Of a stretch of 8,383 bases of DNA, positions 5,471 to 8,383 are shown one piece after another. The DNA lies in assembly GCA_004555535.1 (NCBI GenBank), contig SFHU01000122.1, positions 1-8,383 on the forward strand, in the 5' to 3' direction. The stretch comes from Clostridiales bacterium. Lineage in GTDB: Bacteria; Bacillota; Clostridia; Christensenellales; Aristaeellaceae. Position 1 is the stretch's first letter; each line of letters opens with the position of its first letter. The notes beneath the pieces were generated by a model, which saw nothing but the letters and a program-made list of their open reading frames with translations, was not told the origin of the DNA and made no database searches. The position numbers were made by a program, and so were the translations under genes.

Positions 5471-6325
5471 ATGCCCAAGAAGGAAGATTCAAGCATTCTG
5501 GAACGCCTGACCCATGATGCGTCCGTGGAGATGATGTCCGATGATCTAGAACAGATGCTGAAAGAAGAGCTCGCCAAGCCGGCCGAGGAAATCGACGGTC
5601 AGCTGGTCGATGAGCTCCTGAAGGCGCTGGAGCCGGCCGAGCCCGACAAGGCACAGGCGGAGAAAGGCTGGCCCCGCGTGCTTCGCGCCCTCCCCCGTCG
5701 CCGGCGTTCCACGCGCGGAGGGCATGTTTTTCTTCGGTTTGCCGCTGTGGCCGTGCTCTGCGTCGTCGTCCTGACGGCTACCGGCCAGAGGGCCGGGGCC
5801 ATTCCCTGGACGTTGATCCAGAGCCTGATTGCGCCCATCGCGGAAACCTTCGGCATCGCCGTCAATGTTCAGCCCACCCCCGCCCCGGAACTCTCAGTCG
5901 CGTATTATGCGGACGACATCCCCTCCACGCAGATCCGGTATGAGGCGCTCTCCGACATCCCCGAGACGCAGGATGGTTACCCCGTCCGGCCGGACTGGCT
6001 GCCGGATGGCTTTGCGTTCACCAACGGATCCTGCTTTGCTGATCCGGGGACGCAGATCTACTCCATGGATTTTGCCTCAGGCGACGCATGGCTCAACTTT
6101 ACGGTTCAGTTCTTTGCTTCGACCGAATGTATTTCGTCCTATGAGTTTGAGAAAACGTTGGACTCCCCTGTCGAAAAACATATCGGGCAATACAACGTTC
6201 TGCTTTACAGCAATGACGACGATCATCTGCAATCTGCATCCTGGACATATGAGAACGTTTATTACGCACTCATCGGACAGATTCCGTTGGCAGATCTCAT
6301 CAGCTTTGTGGAACATCTGAATTGA
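5471..6325 (+). CDS. Single-pass membrane protein with DUF4367-like domain, candidate anti-sigma/sensor
   Basis: The 284-residue product has an acidic, helical cytoplasmic N-terminus (about 1-65) and an Arg-rich stop-transfer patch (RRRRSTR, about 76-82). One membrane segment (about 87-104, FLRFAAVAVLCVVVLTATG) is followed by an extracytoplasmic C-terminal domain (about 170-283). Its elements DWLPDGFAF and YYALIGQIPLADLISFVEHL resemble DUF4367 domains found on anti-sigma-like proteins of Firmicutes. Position directly after an ECF sigma gene suggests it controls that sigma. I see no HxxxCxxC zinc anti-sigma motif, so the mode of binding would differ from the ZAS group. I prefer the start at 5471 because GGAG (5458-5461) lies 9 bases upstream; ATG 5456, two bases after the sigma stop, has no ribosome site. 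Confidence 0.75.
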   Translation: MPKKEDSSILERLTHDASVEMMSDDLEQMLKEELAKPAEEIDGQLVDELLKALEPAEPDKAQAEKGWPRVLRALPRRRRSTRGGHVFLRFAAVAVLCVVVLTATGQRAGAIPWTLIQSLIAPIAETFGIAVNVQPTPAPELSVAYYADDIPSTQIRYEALSDIPETQDGYPVRPDWLPDGFAFTNGSCFADPGTQIYSMDFASGDAWLNFTVQFFASTECISSYEFEKTLDSPVEKHIGQYNVLLYSNDDDHLQSASWTYENVYYALIGQIPLADLISFVEHLN

Positions 6326-6394
6326 CTGAGGTCTGATTCTTTGCTTTGCACGCCCAGCAATGTGCCGGCCCTTACGACTGAAAGGAGCTCAACT

Positions 6395-6829
6395 ATGAAG
6401 CGCTTTCTGATTTTTGTTCTGACCGCCACCCTTCTGCTTTGCCTGGGCACCGCCGCGCTTGCCGAATCCGAGGATGCTACCGGGGCTGAACCCCGGAATA
6501 GTTCCTTCTTCTCCCGCTACGGCACGTCCCTCACCCCGACCGGCAGCGGCAATGTCACGCTGACCTTCTCCTGCACGGCGACGGGCGTCGTCTCGCAGCT
6601 GGGCGTGAGTGGATACACGGTTCAGCGCCTGGATGACAGCGGCTGGACGGATGTCACCGGCCTACTCCCCGGTTCTATGGCCAGCAACACCTCGAACCAC
6701 AGCTTCTCGAAGAACTTCCACGGCGTGGCGGGCGAAAAGTACCGCGTGACCTACACGTTCTTCTGCGTGAAGAGCGACGGCACCAGCGAGAGCAAATTTC
6801 ACACGTCTGGTACCGTGACGGCCAAGTGA
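6395..6829 (+). CDS. Small secreted protein, DUF6147-like beta-rich domain
   Basis: The 144-residue product has a clear signal peptide (1-23: Lys-Arg, a Leu-rich core, cleavage after ALA). The mature part of about 120 residues is rich in Ser, Thr and Gly, with beta-strand-like segments such as NVTLTFSCTATGVVSQLGVS, GYTVQRLDDSGWTDV and KYRVTYTFFC. The spacing resembles small secreted DUF6147-type proteins of Clostridia, by memory of the family only. The protein has two mature cysteines that could form a disulfide. The start at 6395 has AAGGAG (6382-6387) 7 bases upstream. It follows the DUF4367-like gene by 69 bases with no terminator between, so it is probably in the ECF operon and may be its effector or ligand. 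Confidence 0.75.
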   Translation: MKRFLIFVLTATLLLCLGTAALAESEDATGAEPRNSSFFSRYGTSLTPTGSGNVTLTFSCTATGVVSQLGVSGYTVQRLDDSGWTDVTGLLPGSMASNTSNHSFSKNFHGVAGEKYRVTYTFFCVKSDGTSESKFHTSGTVTAK

Positions 6830-7122
6830 TCCCCGCGATGTACGATTCCCCGAAGGGGACGGTTCCCTGCAGCTGCGCCTTCAAGGCCGGCATGACCCGC
6901 AGGATGCTGGAGCTTCGCCGGGCGCAGCCCGACGCTTCAACGCAATGGGTCGAGCATCTGCTCGGCGCCGATCCCGATCCGACAGACTCCCCGCTGTGCT
7001 GCATGCTCACGGCCCTGTTCTACTACGGCTACTGCGAGGAATGCACGATGTCCGTCAGCGAGCTGGCGCGGGAGCGGCTTGCGCCGCTGATGGGCGAGGC
7101 GGGTTCTTCCAAATGGGCCTAA
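6826..7122 (+). CDS. Small cysteine-containing protein of unknown function
   Basis: I do not recognise this 98-codon ORF. Third-position GC is high, as in neighbouring genes, which supports coding. A GTG start at 6826 overlaps the upstream stop by four bases (GTGA), a common translational-coupling layout; ATG 6838 is an equally possible start, and neither has a visible Shine-Dalgarno. The protein has six cysteines in CxC (15, 17), CC (58, 59) and CxxC (70, 73) arrangements, a short hydrophobic stretch (about 60-69) and no signal peptide, so it is probably cytoplasmic; metal binding is possible. It is the last gene before the terminator. Confidence 0.55.
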   Translation: MIPAMYDSPKGTVPCSCAFKAGMTRRMLELRRAQPDASTQWVEHLLGADPDPTDSPLCCMLTALFYYGYCEECTMSVSELARERLAPLMGEAGSSKWA

Positions 7123-7153
7123 GCCCGGGAACCGCTTCCGAATGACCTGACAA

Positions 7154-7227
7154 CAAAAAACGGCGCTGCCGCATCGATCTTCCCGAAATCCCGGGGAGCC
7201 GCATGCGGCAGCGTCTTTCTTTATATT
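7154..7227. terminator. Bidirectional intrinsic terminator
   Basis: An 11-bp perfect inverted repeat, CGCTGCCGCAT (7164-7174) and ATGCGGCAGCG (7203-7213), encloses a 28-base loop that can itself fold through its CCCG/CGGG stretches. TCTTTCTTTATATT follows on the plus strand, and a run of six A (7155-7160) precedes it, giving TTTTTT on the minus strand. It lies between convergent genes and would end both the ECF operon and the holin transcript. Confidence 0.85.
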
Positions 7228-7243
7228 GTGCTTTTGGTTCAGA

Positions 7244-7684
7244 TCATGCCTGTCCGTCCGTCTTTTCGCCCTCTGCCCGCATGATCTCCAGCGCCCGGGT
7301 CAGCACCTTCGGCACCGGCAGCCCCATGGCCGCCGCGTTTTCCAGCACGCTGACCCCCTCGCTGGCGATGAACCACAGGCATACCGCGCCGGTCACGGCG
7401 CTGAAGGAGACGCCAGCGCCCGTGGCCACCGCATAGTCGAGCAGCCACGCCAGCAGCACGACCAGCAGAATCATGCATTTTCGCATCAGGCCCTCGAAGG
7501 CCGCGCGGCTAGAGAGTCCCCCGCTTTCGGTCTTGGGGCTCTTGCCGACCCAGCCGCAGATCAGCCCCGTCACATAGTCGAGCGACATCACGCCGATCAG
7601 CGCCCACGCGATCGCCGGGATGCCGGTAAAAAAGCTGATGACCGCGCCGCATGCTGCGGCCAGTGCCTTGAAACCATTTTCCAT
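7244..7684 (-). CDS. Phage/toxin-secretion-type holin (holin 4, TcdE/UtxA-like family)
   Basis: The 146-residue membrane protein fits the holin family that includes TcdE and many Clostridia prophage holins: hydrophobic segments at about 7-32 and 66-85, the signature LDYVTGLICGW (about 35-45), then SSRAAFEGLMRK and a C-terminal cytoplasmic EGVSVLENAAAMGLPVP. Holins permeabilise the cytoplasmic membrane so that endolysin reaches the wall. I chose ATG 7684 because AGGAGGAGA (7691-7699) lies just upstream; the longer in-frame start at 7741 would overlap the upstream gene. Its ribosome site overlaps the stop of the NlpC/P60 gene, so the two are co-transcribed and probably translationally coupled. 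Confidence 0.92.
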   Translation of the reverse strand: MENGFKALAAACGAVISFFTGIPAIAWALIGVMSLDYVTGLICGWVGKSPKTESGGLSSRAAFEGLMRKCMILLVVLLAWLLDYAVATGAGVSFSAVTGAVCLWFIASEGVSVLENAAAMGLPVPKVLTRALEIMRAEGEKTDGQA

Positions 7685-7698
7685 CGTGTTTCTCCTCC

Positions 7699-8383
7699 TC
7701 AATCCTCTGCCACGCGCCACTTTCCGATCAGCGTGACGCACATGCCGTCCTCGCGCATCAGCGTCGTGGCGTCCACGGCCTCTGCGATCGTCTCCGGCCC
7801 AAGCTCCACGGCCTCCGATGCGTCGATCCGCTCCAGATACGCGCTACTGACATAGCCTACCAGGACGCCGTATCTCACAAACGTCCACCCCTGCGCCGGT
7901 TCCGCGAGTACGTCCACGACCGTGCCCTTGGCCACGCTCCCGATCTTCCCGCCGTCCGGCGCGTCGCGCACGTTGAGCGGCCCGCTCTGCGTCGCCACGA
8001 CGGCCTGATACAGTACGTTCATATTGTCCTCCGCTTCTGCCGCGCCGCCCGCGGCCTCGATGTACCTGTGTATCCCCAGCAGCGCCCAGCCGCTGTCAAG
8101 CGCTGTCTCCACGACCTCGCCCTTGGCGCTGGAGCTGTGTACGACCGTCCCGTCGCCCGTCACCAGCCCGACGTGGTGCACGTCCTCGCCGCTTCGCTTG
8201 AACGCCAGCATCCCGGCCCGCGCGCCCTGTATGCCCTCCTGCCGCCAGGTCAGATCGCGGTACTTTGCGCTCATGTCGTAGCTCTTCCAGAGGCTGTTCG
8301 TCCCCGCCGTCGTGTAGCTCGTCACCCCGCCCGGCGCTGTGCGGATCACGCGCTTGATGAGGTTGATGCAGTCGATCTCGCTG
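7699..8383 (-). CDS. NlpC/P60 cysteine peptidase with SH3 domain, probable endolysin (5' end beyond window)
   Basis: 227 residues are visible; the N-terminus is missing. The fragment starts inside an NlpC/P60 domain: the likely catalytic Cys is in SEIDCINLIKRV (codon 8368-8370), the catalytic His is in DVHHVGLVTGDG and the third polar residue is the His of TVVHSSS. A bacterial SH3 domain follows (visible residues about 125-186, with SGPLNVRDAPDGGKIGSV and GYVSSAYLERI), then a 40-residue tail of unknown role. It would cleave peptide stems of peptidoglycan. Pairing with a holin 14 bases downstream indicates a phage lysis module, though a non-phage wall hydrolase cannot be excluded. No frameshift is visible in the part shown. 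Confidence 0.88.
   Translation of the reverse strand, partial: SEIDCINLIKRVIRTAPGGVTSYTTAGTNSLWKSYDMSAKYRDLTWRQEGIQGARAGMLAFKRSGEDVHHVGLVTGDGTVVHSSSAKGEVVETALDSGWALLGIHRYIEAAGGAAEAEDNMNVLYQAVVATQSGPLNVRDAPDGGKIGSVAKGTVVDVLAEPAQGWTFVRYGVLVGYVSSAYLERIDASEAVELGPETIAEAVDATTLMREDGMCVTLIGKWRVAED

Noticed and set aside
6322..6350. TTGACT upstream of the DUF6147-like gene as a -35 element
   Set aside because: It overlaps the end of the upstream gene and the expected -10 position (6345-6350, TTTGCA) is a poor match.
7122..7244. Prophage attachment site or tRNA at the chromosome/phage junction
   Set aside because: No tRNA is present, and attachment repeats cannot be judged without the other end; the inverted repeat here is best explained as a terminator.
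1..8383. CRISPR array, insertion sequence, rRNA or tRNA genes
   Set aside because: I saw no regularly spaced repeats, transposase or structural RNA gene in the window.

Overview
This is a high-GC chromosomal segment of an endospore-forming Bacillota, most likely a Clostridia lineage of the gut-associated Oscillospirales/Christensenellales kind. That placement is inferred from gene content and base composition. The left half is a compact sporulation neighbourhood: a Spo0A-type regulator running off the left edge, the SpoIVB serine peptidase, the ribonucleotide-reductase repressor NrdR, a YlmC/YmxH-family PRC-barrel protein, the late forespore sigma factor SigG and the engulfment hydrolase SpoIIP.

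Layout. Positions 1-2696 are all minus strand, read from right to left: ylmC-like (2454-2696), nrdR (1881-2357), spoIVB (768-1817), spo0A-like (1-675, 3' end missing). sigG (2832-3605, plus) is divergent from ylmC and convergent with spoIIP (3612-4424, minus), with only 6 bases between the two stops. Readable promoter elements fit the expected compartments. spoIVB and sigG each have a GNATA / 18-base spacer / CATnnT forespore-type promoter, spoIIP has a SigE-type promoter with a perfect CATACATT -10, and nrdR has a vegetative SigA-type promoter. The spo0A-like receiver keeps its phospho-acceptor aspartate but appears to lack the acidic pair, the conserved Thr and the conserved Lys of the active site. 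This is the most biologically surprising point in the window.

Positions 4425-4922 are mostly non-coding. They hold the spoIIP promoter, a hairpin, a 50-codon ORF with a consensus Shine-Dalgarno, a pyrimidine-rich tract and an extended -10 promoter. From this promoter runs a probable four-gene plus-strand operon: an ECF-type sigma factor (4923-5453), a single-pass membrane protein with an extracytoplasmic DUF4367-like domain (5471-6325, candidate anti-sigma/sensor), a small secreted DUF6147-like protein (6395-6829) and a six-cysteine small protein of unknown function (6826-7122). No zinc-type anti-sigma motif is visible, so the sigma/sensor/secreted-protein set may be a non-canonical envelope signalling cassette.

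A strong bidirectional terminator (7164-7213) separates this operon from a minus-strand phage-type lysis module: an NlpC/P60 peptidase with an SH3 domain (7699 to the right edge, 5' end missing) followed by a TcdE/toxin-secretion-type holin (7244-7684). The right end is therefore probably the edge of a prophage or a prophage remnant.
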